The position numbers and the translations under genes are program-made. Below are positions 1 through 12,589 of a stretch of DNA of 64,000 nucleotides, piece after piece (within the stretch, counting starts at the first letter, position 1; every line of letters begins with the position of its first letter). The notes beneath the pieces were generated by a model. The model saw nothing but the letters and a program-made list of their open reading frames with translations, ran no database searches and had not been told where the DNA came from. Source of the stretch: Ochotona curzoniae (Eukaryota > Chordata > Mammalia > Lagomorpha > Ochotonidae); assembly GCF_017591425.1 (NCBI RefSeq), contig NW_024466218.1:9106001-9170000 (forward strand), in the 5' to 3' direction.

Positions 1-721
1 TAAGGGATTTAAAAAAGAAAGCACCATTGTAGTATCATCATAAGAATGAATTAATATTTGTTACATGCTTTATCTTTTTAAATTTCCACACATAATCTTG
101 CAATGACTCATGCTGTATAATTACTTGTGAACTTTATCCGTAGTATACCCTCATTATTTTCCAGGTTTTTTTGGAGATTATTTTCAACCTCGCTGTGATT
201 CTATAATCTTGTTTGTTCAGGACATACAGTTTATAAGGACAATTTTGTATTGCGTAGTTGAAACCATTTCCATGTTTTTGACTATTTTAAATAAGCCTAA
301 GACAACCTTGAGGAATGAATCCTTGATATATCTGTAATAATTTTTTAAGGTTAAATTTGCAGAAGAGAGTTTACTAGGTATAGCTTGTATACAATTTTAA
401 GATTACTATAACAGATATGTTTTTCAATATTTCAGTCAATGGATATATTCCAATTTACACTTTTAATACTAAAGTTGATGATTTCTGCATTAGTATTTCT
501 TTTTCATCCTCCAGTATCACCAATTTTACAGTTAATTTGCTAGGTAAATATATGCATATATATGTATATATGTATATATACACACATATATATTGCTTAA
601 TCAGCACTTAATGAATAGCTGAAGAATTTGAACTTTCACTGACAGGTGTATATTTATTTACTATTCATGATCATTCTTCATTTGTTGAAGCACATGTTCT
701 TTTTTTAAACTTACTTTTTTT
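1..721. other. AT-rich unique sequence, no gene recognised
   Basis: Strongly AT-rich sequence with stop codons in every frame. The only structure I see is a short alternating purine-pyrimidine tract of TA/CA steps at about 549-592. No repeat family or exon signal was recognised. Confidence 0.5.
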
Positions 722-1050
722 GTGGGGCTAGTTTTGTGGCACAGCAAACTAAGCTTTTGCCTGCAATGCTGCCATCCCATATGGGCTTGGGTTTGAACTC
801 CAGCTGCTGTTTCCAATCCAGTTCCATGTTGATGTGCACGAGAAAATAACAGCAGATGGTCTAATTGCTTGGGTCCCTACCACCTTTGTGGGAGACCTAG
901 GTGGAGTTGCAGGCTCCTGACTTCAGATATGTCCAGCCACAGCCGCTGCAACCATTTGGGGAGAGAATCAGAGGTTGGAATCTCTCTCTCTGCTACTCCC
1001 TTGTTCACTCTTTACTCTGCCTTTAAGCAAAGGAAAAAAAAAATCTTTAA
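722..1050 (+). mobile_element. Old lagomorph CSINE (C-repeat SINE)
   Basis: Degenerate full-length tRNA-derived SINE. The head is readable (ggggctagttttgtggcaca, then catcccatatgggcttgggtt), followed by the middle block ggtccctaccacctttgtgg, the caaccatttggggag block and an A-rich aaatcttt tail. Many differences from the other copies in the window mark it as an old insertion. Confidence 0.8.
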
Positions 1051-1794
1051 AAATTATTTTGCAAGAACCCTGTATATATAAAAGACAGCAAATACTTCAA
1101 GGATACTGAGAGGGGGAGAGAAAGGAAAGGAGAGAGAGAAAGGGGGACAGAAAACTACCCTCCACTGGCTTCATTTCATTCCACAAATGCTTTCATTAGC
1201 TGGGGCTGAACTAGGCTGACAGGAACCCAACCCGTGTTTCCCAAGGATCGGTAGGAACTAATACACATGGACTATTGATTATCTGCTGCCTCCCAAGGTG
1301 AACGTTATTAGGAAGGCAGAATGAATGGGAAGCAGAGCTGGAAGGCAAACCTAGACACTCTGATGTGGAATGCAGGCATCACAAATGGTGTCCAAATCAC
1401 TGCGTCAACTTCCCACTTTTGTCTTGGGTGGCTTTGTTAGCACAAATACTCCTCTCTTTCCTTTTGAAAAGGTGTTCAAAACTTGACTATTCTACTTTAT
1501 TTAGGGGCTGAGTTTTGCTTCATGGAATAGAGAAAACAGCAGTGATGACCACATGCTACAGGGCTTATTTTTGCTCAAATAACAAGAAGTCCAGAGGTGG
1601 CTATTCAGTGCTGGTGAGGGAACCTCTGCCATCTTTGCAGTGTGACCATTTTTTAACACCTGGAAAATGGCAGCCAACCATTTAAGCAGAGAAAAAGGGA
1701 AGGACGAATACAATGGTAAAATGAACAAATCTGCAAAGGTTGCTCTGTTATAAAATGGTAGAATTGCTACTCAGAACTGTTTGTTTATTTATTT

Positions 1795-2122
1795 TAAAGA
1801 TTTATTTTATTCTCATTGGAAAGTCAGATATACAGAGAAGAGGAAAAACAGAGAGGAAAATCTTCCCTCTGCTGATTCACTCCCCAGGTGGCCCCAATGC
1901 CTGGAGCTATGCTGATCTGAAGCCAGGAGCCAGTAGCTTCTTCCAGGTGTCCCACGTGGATGCAGGGTCCCAAGGATTTGTGCTGTCCTTGACTGCTTTC
2001 CCAGGCCACAAGCAAGGAGCTAGATGGGAAGCAGGGCAGCTGGGATTAGAACCTGTGACCCTATGGGATCCCAATATGTGCAAGGCTAGGACTTAAGCTG
2101 CTAGGCAACTGCGCCAGGCCTG
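1795..2122 (-). mobile_element. CSINE with target-site duplication
   Basis: Complete antisense CSINE, running on the plus strand from the reversed tail (aaagatttattttattctc) through tcactccccaggtggcc and gggatcccaatatg to the reversed head (gcgccaggcc). The 9-bp direct repeat gaactgttt flanks it at 1774-1782 and 2123-2131, a typical target-site duplication of L1-driven retrotransposition. Confidence 0.92.
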
Positions 2123-2201
2123 GAACTGTTTATTTTTTTTTTTATCACTGGTCAGGAGTATATAACAGGACCATAGCAAGACCAATTGAAGACGATAGAT
2201 G

Positions 2202-2527
2202 TGGGGCACCCCATGATAGCTTAGTGGCTAAATCTTCCCCTGGCATGCACCAGGATCCCATATGGGCACTGGGTTTTATCCTGGCTGTTCAACTTCCCAT
2301 GCAGCTCCCTGCTTATGGCTTGGGGAAACAGTTGAGGATGGCCCAAAGCCTTGGAACCCTGTACCCATGTGGGAAACCCGGAAGAAGCTCCTGGCTCTTG
2401 GCTTCGGATTGGCTCAGCTCTGGTCATTGTGGCCACTTGAGGAGTGAACCAGTGGATGGAAGATCTTTCTCTCTGTGTCTCCTCTCTGTAGATGTTACTT
2501 TCCATTAAAAATAAATAAATCTTAAAA
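2202..2527 (+). mobile_element. CSINE
   Basis: Full-length sense CSINE with ggatcccatatgggcactgg, gcccaaagccttgg, cacttgaggagtgaaccag and an aaataaataaatctt tail. A related but imperfect duplication (gaagacgatag before, gaagatag after) may be the target site. It lies only 80 bp from the antisense CSINE upstream, so the two form an inverted pair. Confidence 0.92.
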
Positions 2528-2734
2528 AAGAGAAGATAGGTTTTCAGGCAGGTATCTTAACATCCTCAATATAGTTAGATTTCTCTAAAGCAAGAGAGGA
2601 AGCTACACGTGGGGTGAATAAAAAGCAGTCCCTTAACCATTTCTGCTGATAAGTGGGACACATTGAAACTCACAATTCAAATAAAATGTGAGAATCATAA
2701 GCAATAATAGATCATTAGTTGACTAGATCATTGA

Positions 2735-2885
2735 TTACCTACTCTGTTGACATCACAGGGTTATTGTGAGTGGTAATGTTGAAGGCATATTAGCCATAAT
2801 AGTGACTTTTTTTGGAAAACATTTCATTGAAATGAGGCAACATGCACAAAGTGTTGGACAGAGAAAATGCTTAAGTAATGCTAGC
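2735..2885 (+). repeat. MIR fragment
   Basis: Resembles the 3' half of the mammalian-wide interspersed repeat: an acctac-type start, cagggttattgtgag, then gcacaaagtgttggacag leading to a core ending like cttaagtaatgctagc. Divergence is high, as expected for this ancient family. Assigned by eye from pattern memory. Confidence 0.55.
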
Positions 2886-2999
2886 CGTGAGTCTTTGCTG
2901 TTAGGAAATGTTTCATTCTCAGTGATTTTTGCCTTCTGCCTCATAAATTATATGAGAGCAATTTAATGCAGAGGTTTTTCTTTCCTGTCTATGTAATTG

Positions 3000-5900
3000 T
3001 TACAGGGTTAACCTTAAGGAATGTGGTAATGTTTTCTAATCATAGGACATGCAGCATCCTTTATGAAGGATGCTTTGGGTGGCCAGAGCGGATGACAGTG
3101 TTTTTCTTCATTGCTGGCGCGTTCTGTTTTCCCACACATAGTTCCTGAGGATTTGTTGTAGGCACGATGGCTAACATGGACATCCAGTATGTAATACTAT
3201 TTGAGACATCTTGATAATATAATGTCTCAGATTTTGAAAGCCATAGCAGGGAAAATGACTGTAAAGGAAAGAATATTTTCCAAATTGCTGTGATTTGGTA
3301 TTACAATTACTGAGTTTTAGAACTAGAAGAATTATACAAGGGAATCTAAGACTTTCTGTGTGAGGAGGGAACGGGCATATTGCAGAGAATGATAAATACA
3401 TAATAGTGTTTATTGTATCTTTCCTCCTGGGGTCATATGAAGTAGAACATGAAAGCCCTTTGAAAGAATTTTAAAGGTAATTAAGGTAATTAGCATTAGA
3501 GTAATTCCACAAAGAAAAACCGTCTGCTGTGATTATTGCTATACTATCAATAACTAAGATACAGGGCCAATTTTGTATTTGATGTCTCATTTCTGCTTCA
3601 TGATATTTTATGCCTTATTATTTATTCAGTGATACTGGGAGTTCATTCTGGGTGTTTTTTTTTTCTTGAGATTATTACCCAGAGATAAGAGTGCAAGAGG
3701 AATATAGGGCAAAAAAAAAAAATATTTCATTGTGACTTCATTTTAGAATCAATGACGTTTCGTAAATGGTTATGTGACATCAGAGGCTTAACCACGACAA
3801 GCCTGACTTTTGTTCTCCTTCAATGGAAACTGATCTCCCAGTGTTGTTGAGCCTTAAATGAGGCAGCACAGCACATTCACTATTGGGTTCATTCACTATT
3901 ATTCGTACAAATACACTAATCTCCCCTAGGTAAGACTACAGTTTCTATGGCTGCAATCATTTGTGGCCAATTACAGTTTGAAAAATATAGAATAAAAATT
4001 CTAGAAGTGAAAAATTCATGTGTTTTAAATGACATGCATGTCGGAGCAGTATGAAGGAATTCTATGCTGTTCTCCCTAGGATGTGAATTGATTCTTTGTG
4101 CAACGTATCCAGGCTATATATACTATCCATTAGTTAGTTAGTCGCCATTACAGTTTTCAAATTGATTTGTTATCATCATGTTTGAGTTAATGTAACTCTT
4201 ATTTAATGAGAGCTTCAGAGCTCACTAATAGTGAAGCGGCCCATTTGGGCTTGGTCAGGAGAAGCTCTATTTCTTTCAGTCTAAATGCAAAAGTAAATGT
4301 TGATTGTAGGTAAGGGGGTATAAGGGAAAACACATTATACTTGAGAATGCACATGTTTAAGCAGCCACTGGAGATCTTAAATCATATCTCCTGTGAAATG
4401 AAAATTACTCTCCCATTATAGTACAACAACTGGTACTTGCCTGATTCATACATACAAGAGATTTTGATTTGAAAAGCTATTGATCTGTCACAAAAGTTTC
4501 TGTGTTGTGTACATTGGCCATTTTATGACTATTTCATGTTTTTTAAAAATCCCATTGGCCCCAAGCAGAATTTGTGTCTTGAATCAATTTCTATGTGGGA
4601 ATTCTCAAAATGTGAAAAGAGTAGAAAGTACTCACTGCCTTTGTGTAAGAGCACAACCTATTTAGGACTACCATAGCTTGCAGATCTCTCATCAAAACAG
4701 CTGGAGCTAACATCTGTGCCTTACAAGTCTTTTACAGTCGCAACAAAAGCGATTTGATTTCATAACTATGGGTCGAATTTCAGCTCATGTATAATAAAGA
4801 TGCTAGGAATTCAACAATCCAATTTCAACAATGTTGAAGCCGCAAATGAAGGTTTTAGAAGGGACTGATATAGAAAGATTAGAAGATAATAAGGTGTACA
4901 CCTGCCAATTTCCTAAGCATGAATTTCACTTTTCCAGGTTGGTGTGATTTGGTAAATCTTTGCCTTTTTATGTGTTTGTTACCACTTGCAAATTACAGTG
5001 GAAATGGCTATGATATTGTTACTCTGATATATAGTTAAAAATGTAACAGAGTAGGTCAGACATTCTAAAGCAGGACTTATCTTATAAAATCCACTAGTAT
5101 GAAGTGTGATTTTGTTTGTCTCTAGTTCCATTGGCCATTCTGTAATTATTAATAAGCTCTTGGGTCACTTCTAAGTCACATGTCTTATGTCAGACTGTCC
5201 AATAAGCTTTTCATTAAATGCTTTGGAATCCTGGGACAGAAAGAAATTATGTAAGCATAAGATTTTATTACTATTTTGTTTTTATTACTTTTTCTCCTCT
5301 GGTTTTTATTGCCTCATATAATACAGGTAAATATGGTAATCACATGTGGAGATGGGGGCTTCTGTTCTAACGCCATGGTTCTCATGCTTTGCATTCAATT
5401 CACGTTAACTTAATTATCCATGATTTCTTAGGCAAAGACAGGAATGTAGACTTCATGCTGTCTGCAACTACTTCAGTCATTCCTTTACTGCCCGTGACAC
5501 CATGTGAGACCTGCAGATGCTAAACAACCTCTCCCGGTACCAGCTCAAACAAAAAAAATGTTAACCATATGCAACTCCAACCTGTTTATCCTTAAGCAAT
5601 GCAAAGCCATGCAGAGCTGCAGACCGGCAGTCGGGGGAGAGTACAAAGCTGCCACTTCACACAGGATTGCTTTGTGGAGAAGTACAAGTTGGCAAAACAA
5701 GAATTGAGGGCAGGGGTAGTTGAGATGGACTTTTTTCCACCGTTCCTCTTGAAGACAAGGGATGCTCTGAAATCCTATTTATGTGTATAGAATTTGTGGA
5801 CTTAGCCGCTCAGTTAGAAGTTAAATGTGCTTTTAGACACTGTGGAGTTTGAATGCCTAAATATGCTGAAACACGATCTATTAATCACTGGTAAGAGTGG

Positions 5901-7100
5901 AGACATTTTTCAGGAAACAGTAAGGGATCCTATTCCATTTTAATTCAAGTGATCGTTTTTTGTAAAGCATGGTTTGGGGTGTGGATATTTTCAAGAGAAC
6001 ATCATTTTTTTCTATCAAAGTTTTTTGCATCTTGGCAGCTGAGGTTTCTACCTCATGTAAATCATTCAGGAAGATATTAAAAGATTAAATACAAAGGTCA
6101 ATGGAAAAAGAAATGAACAAACCGAAAAATATTTAAAATATTAGAGTGCAAAGTTTTAATCTAAATCTACTTTTTTTAGGATTATTTATTCACATGTTTA
6201 CTATCTCCCACCCTTTGTTAATTTTAAGCCAATTAATCATACTGAAGAGTATTTTGGAAAACAAACGAACAGAAAGGTGTTTTACCAATCTGACTCTTAT
6301 CTCCACTTGTGTATTAATTTGAAGACTTTATTTTCTCTTCAACCCCTTCTTATTGATGTATCCATTCCTTGAGGTGTGCAAGCAGATCTGGTGAGACAAA
6401 CTAAGGAAAGCCCTTCTAAATATCTGGAACAAAGAGTCAAGCGGTTACTAAGGGCAGTGAGTTAGAAATCATAATACTGTATTTTAGCAAAAAGAAATCA
6501 TGCATTGTCTAGGTAAGTACAGTTTATTTTGGCGATGCAGTAGTCATCCCACATGCAGTCATCCTCATTGATCCCAGCCAATCCAAATCTGAGCTAAACG
6601 AACTCATGCTGCCATCCGTAAAGCAACTCTGAATCAGCACCATCAAAGTGATACGCAAGGAATTTTCTTTTCACTTTGCCCCACATTTAGGGGAGGAGAG
6701 GCCTGGATCTCCTTCCTAGAATCCCCATTTTCTTCACTCTAAGATTAGCTGCCCTCATTCTGTGCATAGGAGATGTCTTTCTGTTTGTTTAAATCTTCCT
6801 TTCGTTTTTTTTTTTTAACATCTTACAGTTTTTAATATACAAGTCTTCTACTTTGTTAAATTTATTCCTAAGTTTTATAGTATTTATAACAGCGTTCTAA
6901 GTGGACATTTGAACAAAAATGCACATGTTTTAGTTATGTGGTAGCTTCAAAGGAGCAGTTAGGAAAAAGTTTGAATTTACTTCTAAAAAACTATTCAAGT
7001 AAAAGAAAAAGCAAAGATGAATTCCACAAAGGGATAGTAGGGCAAGAGAATAAATGTAATCGTAGCAATGGTTTGACATGGCAATATGATGTATGTGGAC
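3000..7100. other. Mostly unique sequence, no gene recognised
   Basis: About 4 kb of AT-rich sequence in which I recognise no gene, RNA or repeat family. Open frames are at most about 75 codons and show no family motif. Minor structure: a tandem aaggtaatt at about 3474-3500 and a ttagttagttag run near 4130. Confidence 0.4.
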
Positions 7101-7111
7101 ATTTTTTTTTC

Positions 7112-7445
7112 TTTTGAAAAAATGTATTTGTAAAGTTAGAGCTAGAGATGAGAGTGGGGGAAGGGAGGGAGAGGAGGCAGAATGAGAGAATGAGAGATCC
7201 TCCATCCACTGGTTCTCCTCCCATGTGGTTGCAATAACCAGGCCCAAAGCAAGCTGCAACCAGGAACTTTACCTCTGTTTCTCATATTGGTGCAAGGATC
7301 CAAGTACTTGAGCTGTCTTCGATTGCTTTCCCAGGCCATTTGCAGAGGGCTGAATGGGCAGTAGAGTAGTTAGGACTTGAGGCAGAACCCCAGTAAAATG
7401 CTGGCATCACAGGCAGTGGCTTAACCCACCACACTTCTAGCACCT
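7112..7445 (-). mobile_element. Old CSINE
   Basis: Antisense SINE starting with a reversed A-rich tail, then a purine-rich gagagagg-type segment, atccactggttctcctccc, gattgctttcccaggcca and a degraded head (ggcttaacccaccacac). Divergence from the young copies is high. Confidence 0.8.
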
Positions 7446-8590
7446 GTGCATTCGGATTTTTGATTTTTTTAAAATTACAATGAAATTGGGAGAAGCTGTG
7501 GCAGATATCAGAGGCTCAAAATTGAAAAGTGAAGGCAATAATGACCAAGTTACTTCTCATTTAGAGGTAAATGCCCTGAGAAGCAGTCAAAAGATCAATG
7601 TGTACAAAGAACTGAGCAAGGATTGAGTGAATTTCTGCCAATTTTTGTTATAATTAGTAGAATTGGGTTAAAATTATTGCATCTGGCTGAACCATCTTAA
7701 TGTCAGCTGAACAGTCATATTCCTGATTGTTTTCAACAGACTCAGGTCATCGCAGAGTTGAGGGCAAAAGAGCTGGATCCACCCAAGGATGGCTGTGATC
7801 AGGTGGGATTGCTTAAGCTATAGCTCTATGAATTGTATGCTCTATGAAGAACAATGGGAGCAAAAGAAAGGAAAGAACCACAGACTTTTCAGTAGGTCCT
7901 TAAATCCAATAATCCCCTTTATGGTCGTGTGGATGCCTGAGCAGTACCATCACAGTGTGTGGTTAAGTACCTGGTGAGCAATTTTACATCCAATCAAGAT
8001 GAAAGTGTTCATGTTCAGGACAGTTCCTGGTGCTTGCAGCAGAGAAAAAAAATGTAGGAGACTCAGTTTTAGAGCCTCCAAAAATTTTATAAATGACAAC
8101 AAAGAATTCAAATGCAATCAGGCAAATAAGTCAATTTTGACATTTTTATTGGCAGATTTGGCAATTTGTTACAAAGAGAATTTAAAGCAAATTGAGGTTA
8201 TTAATTTTTTCAGATGTTTATGACTAGTTACTGTGTGGAAAAGAATTCGAAGTTGAAGAAGGCATATTGCTTTTATTCAAGGAATTCAGGAAGGTAAAGG
8301 AAGTCAGATTTACTATTGCTAGGCTGAATAAAATAAAAACCCATTTATTACTATTTTAAAGTCTCAGTGCATTAGCTTAAGCAGCCACTCAGCACACATC
8401 TGTTGAGGGCATATTTGTATACTGTACTTGAAATCAGCACTTGAAAGATGATGATTAAATGGAGTGGTTGTGGAGGGAAGGAAATTAACGTCTGTTTTAT
8501 GTTTATCAAAGACCTTCAAAAAGTTCACTGAAGAGTTCTATTTCCTTTTACTCTCACTTGTTTAGAACTTTCAGAAGTAGTTTTTTACTC
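7446..8590. other. Unique sequence, no gene recognised
   Basis: No gene, RNA or repeat recognised. Open frames of 62 and 74 codons near 7789 and 7999 have no motif and no credible context. Confidence 0.4.
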
Positions 8591-8599
8591 TAGTCCGGA

Positions 8600-8775
8600 C
8601 ACATGCTGCATGCTTTACGCAATGACTACATGTAAACCTCATGTCAATCCTGTGACATCATTGCTGTCTCTGGGATCCCGCAGAGGATAAAGCAGAAGAG
8701 CAAAGGGCGAGACAGTGAACACACAGCTAGTTAGAATTTGCTTCTAAGCTGTTTGATCTAATTTGCACTTTCAGA
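8600..8775 (-). repeat. MIR fragment (antisense)
   Basis: Shows the reversed MIR layout: aacctcatgtcaatcctgtgac, then gataaagcagaagagcaaag, then cacacagctagttagaatttg. These match the usual aatcctcacaac, gaggaaactgag and cacacagctagtaag landmarks of antisense MIR at high divergence. Confidence 0.6.
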
Positions 8776-8799
8776 GGCCAGTAAAGACACTGGTTAGAG

Positions 8800-9795
8800 T
8801 CTATTATAGTTTGGAAAATGAGGGCACAGAACATGTTATTCTTTGTAATGCAAAAATGTTCTTTAGTCTTTAATACTGTATTTGTGTGTGTGTGTGTTGT
8901 TGCTGTGGTTGCCCTGGAGAGAACTTTTTTTAGGGATGGGGTAATAGAAGATAGTGTTTTTTTAAGTGTGTATCATTAGATCTACACATAGAGAAGTGAT
9001 TTTTAATGATTTTCTCTCTGTATATATCTGTGGACCTAGATGTACATATATATAATAGCCAACACCTAGACACCTGTATACACAGTTATGCATCCTTATA
9101 TATGTAACGATGTTCTTCTATGTGTTTGCTTGCATGTATGTATTTGTTATGTGTCATAATATTCACATATAAATATGGTTCTGTAAATGTGTACATGTAC
9201 ATACAAATTTTTTAATATAAAAGAAAGATTTTACTTGATATGAGATTTGTAAGGGGGCAGCTATTGCAACACAAACAAGTTACTCTGTCATCTTCCGAAA
9301 TTTCTATTTATTATTGCTCAAAAGAGAGAGTTGCTAAAGATCTTACATATCATGCTCACAATGCAGAACGAAGAGGGGACAGTTTTTGGACCATGTTTCA
9401 GTCTTCTTGATAAAGACTTTATGAGACAGTTGCATTAGTACACAATTCTATAAGACCTCCAACAGTTACTGTCCGAAAGAGCTTAAAGCAAAATCCTTAC
9501 ATTTGCCATCACTGGAGATGAGGGCAATGAATATCAGTGTCATTTAATTACACAATGATTCATTTTGAAACATTCTCTTTCACCAAATAGTGTTACATTT
9601 CATGAGGTAGAAGGGAAATTAATGAGTTTACTTTTAATTTCTCATAAACTGAAATTTCTCTATTGAGACCTTGTCCATGAGGCACGCTTCTCTGGCAACT
9701 ATTGGGAAAATGGGACTAGAGGAAGAAACACCAGATAAAGAACTTAAGGACCGTGGGCATTTGTTCCTATGTGGTTTGATGTAGATGTTTGTGTT
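8800..9795. other. AT-rich unique sequence with a short TG tract
   Basis: No gene seen. A short (TG)n run lies at about 8883-8899 and a tatata-rich, degenerate tract at about 9020-9200. Confidence 0.4.
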
Positions 9796-10151
9796 TGATG
9801 TGGTTTGAATGTACCACCTCCAAAATTCAGATGTTGCCTGTATTATGTTCTTAAGAGGTGGTGGGGAGGTAGTTAAAAGCTGATTAAGTCATAGGGATTT
9901 CTCCCCTCTGAATGAGATGAAGATCTTAAAGAGGCTTCACCCAGCATTTAGCTCTCTTGGTTCTCTGCCTTCTGCCCTGTGAGGACACAGCATTCTTCCT
10001 CTTGTGAGGGAACGGCCCTCCATAGGCATATCCACCTGCCAGTGTCTTGAACTTGGGCTTTCCAGCCGTGAGAACTCAGAAATGAGATGAAATTCTGTAA
10101 TATCTCTCAGTCTGTGATATTTTGTTATAGCATCACTAAAGAACTAAGACA
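9796..10151 (+). mobile_element. Solo LTR, MLT1-like (MaLR class)
   Basis: Starts tgatgtggtttgaatgtacc and ends like gcatcactaaagaactaagaca. Between these are aagaggtggtgggg, gctgattaagtcat, a gccttctgccctgtgaggac block, gccagtgtcttgaac and cagccgtgagaac. This order matches the mammalian MLT1 LTR family (tggtttgaatg .. taagaca). No internal retroviral coding region adjoins it, so it is a solo LTR, ancient and inactive. Confidence 0.75.
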
Positions 10152-10484
10152 GTATCTGAAATTTAATTTTCTTGGGTATAAAATGTGGATAGTAAGCATG
10201 TAAAAATCTGTAACTCTTGGCTTTGCCTGAGTGTAGGAAGGGATCCTCAAAACATTCTTAAATACTAGGAAAAAAATTAAAACTGAATTTTCAAAACTTA
10301 GTTTTCAAAGTTTATTTTTGTCATTCTTGAGGTATCTTCATGATGTATTAAAAGAATCATCACAATATTTTTAGCTAGGTATTAACATTTGGTAGGTTGG
10401 AGGGGAGCGGGATTTGACTGAGGAAGAGGGTACGTTGGTGCGAATGCACAGGGAGAGCTAAGGTCTGTTTGGAAACCTGTGAGA

Positions 10485-10945
10485 GTCATACCTCCCATCC
10501 TGCTAGGAGCCCTCTCCCCTGCTTGTTCTGCTTGACCCCTTGGGTGATTCTTGAAAACACCAGGTGTGCTATTGTCTCAAGGCCTTTACATTGCTGTTTC
10601 CGCTCGTTGTTGCTTTGACTCCTGGATGGTCTTGCCATCTGCTTTGACCCCATGGATGGGTTTGCCATCTTACCTCCTCAAGTCATCATCTCTGTGTTAT
10701 TTCTTGTAAACATCCTATTTAAAATCACAAACTACTTCTCACAAGCTGCCTATTCTTTCTTGCTTTATTTTTCTTCTTATTTTTATTACTATAAGTTATT
10801 TTACTTAATTTCCACTTGTTAATTGCCTATTTTTCTTCAATTAGAATACTTCAAAGGATGGACATTTTTATCCATTCCATTTAGTGTCGATTTAGTGTCG
10901 TGTCTCTATGGGAGAATATGGCATGAATTTGTTGAATGAGTAATG
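10485..10945 (+). mobile_element. LINE-2 (L2) 3' fragment
   Basis: Pyrimidine-rich stretch with ctcaaggcctttacattgctg, cttacctcctcaagtcatc and a late ttagaatacttcaaagga, ending in ggcatgaatttgttgaatgag. This order matches the L2 3' UTR, which ends with a ttgttgaatgaatga-type tail. Too diverged for a subfamily call. Confidence 0.6.
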
Positions 10946-11135
10946 GTGAATTTCCCCTTTTCTTACCAAACAACACAGCAAAGTGTCCACTCTGTTTTTG
11001 GCTGTCATCTACTCAATTTAACATTAAAGGGTGTGTGGTTAATTGTCTTAGAAGAAAGTGACGAAAAGGATATACAATGCTGCATGGATCTGTTATAAAA
11101 GCTACTATAAGTTTCTTCAATTAAAAATAAAATTT

Positions 11136-11465
11136 GGGCCCGGCGCTGTGGCCTAGCAGCTAAAGTCCTAGCTTTGAACGCGCCGGGATCCCATATGGGC
11201 GCCGGTTCTAATCCCGGCAGCTCCACTTCCCATCCAGCTCCCTGCTTGTGGCCTGGGAAAGCAGTCTAGGACGGGCCAAAGGTTTGGGACCCTGCACCCA
11301 TGTGGGAGACCTGGAAGAGTTCCGGGCTCTTAGCTTTGGATTGGCTCAGCTCCAGCCATTGAGGCCCCTTGGGGAGTGAACCATCGGATGGAAGATCTTC
11401 CTTTCTGTATCTCCTCCTCTCTGTATATCTGACTTACCAATAAAAATATATAAATCTTTATAGAA
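11136..11465 (+). mobile_element. CSINE, well preserved
   Basis: Clear full-length copy: gggcccggcgctgtggcc head, tggcctagcagc in the A-box position, ggttctaatccc matching a B box, then the tRNA-unrelated body and a taaaaatatataaatcttta tail. The tRNA-derived head with internal RNA polymerase III boxes is the hallmark of this lagomorph family. Low divergence suggests a fairly recent insertion. Confidence 0.95.
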
Positions 11466-12580
11466 AACATTTGAAGTGTTTAAATTAGGCCTGTAGTATG
11501 ACAAACTTTCAATAAACATGAGCTCTCTTTTTTCTCCCTAGTTATACTACATTTCCAAGCTCAATATCAAGTTGAGGACTGGCCTTTATCTGGACGATAC
11601 AGACAAAAGTTCACACTCGACTTCTTCAGTCCTCTGGAACTTTTAAGAGGCATTCCTTTTGAGTAGCTTAATGTACCTTGTCGTTGAATTAGTGATGAAA
11701 TATCTGGGATACAAATGGATTTGGGTAACACCTGCAAATGATGCCTAATGAATCCATCAGGCAACCAAGAACTGGCCAATCCTATTAGTAAACCACAGCA
11801 TTTGAAGAGTCTATGGATGCATTTTCTTAGGAGCAAATTTAATGTTTAGTATTTCACACAATATCTGGGTAAATGAATATTGAATATCAAATTTGAATGT
11901 TGATGAAAAAGTGAAAACAAGAAGAAAAGGGGACAGAGCTTGGAAGACAAAGGGTATTGTTGCATAGTTCATTGGTCAGATATCTGGAGAATAAAACAGA
12001 CTATTTACACAAACCTGTTTGAAGCAACGGGCTTTTAGCCAATCCTGGTCCCAGCAGCAATCTCTGTTCACTTTATCCCCTTCAAAGTCCTATGGTCATT
12101 GTTTTTGTCCCTTGACATAGAATGGAGATTATTTGACAATAGACTACAGTACTGAGATTTTTAAATCTACAGGAACATCATTCAATTCCTTTTGCAGTTG
12201 ACACTTCTTGGCAAACAAATTCTCTCACCTACTTCCCTGATAGCAACTTCTCAAGCATTTCCCCCTCATTATAAAACTGAAAGCTAATAAAATTCTTGTA
12301 ATTACGAAGCTATCTGTTCTTTCTATAAGAAAAGAGAGCAGGGTATTAATGCTTTAGGTACAGTTTTGGTTTTAATAAAAAGAAAAGTTTCTTTCCTTTG
12401 TCAAAGATTGCAATGAAATTCTAATACTTGCAAATGTTAAAACCATTCACTCACTGCTGTTGGGAAATCCCCCAAAACCTAGGGCACTCTGAAAATGGGA
12501 AGAAAGTGATTTTTTTTTAAAGCAGGTGGTTGATTGTTTAGGCCATCTTTGTTCTGTGATGATCAAAAGAATTCCCTTTC
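11466..12580. other. Unique sequence, no gene recognised
   Basis: No repeat family or gene recognised. A minus-strand open frame of 89 codons at 11567-11836 has no motif I know and lies in no exon context. Confidence 0.4.
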
Positions 12581-12589
12581 TATTTACTT

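Noticed and set aside
11136..11220. tRNA gene
   Set aside because: A- and B-box-like elements are present, but the sequence is the tRNA-derived head of a CSINE and has no full cloverleaf.
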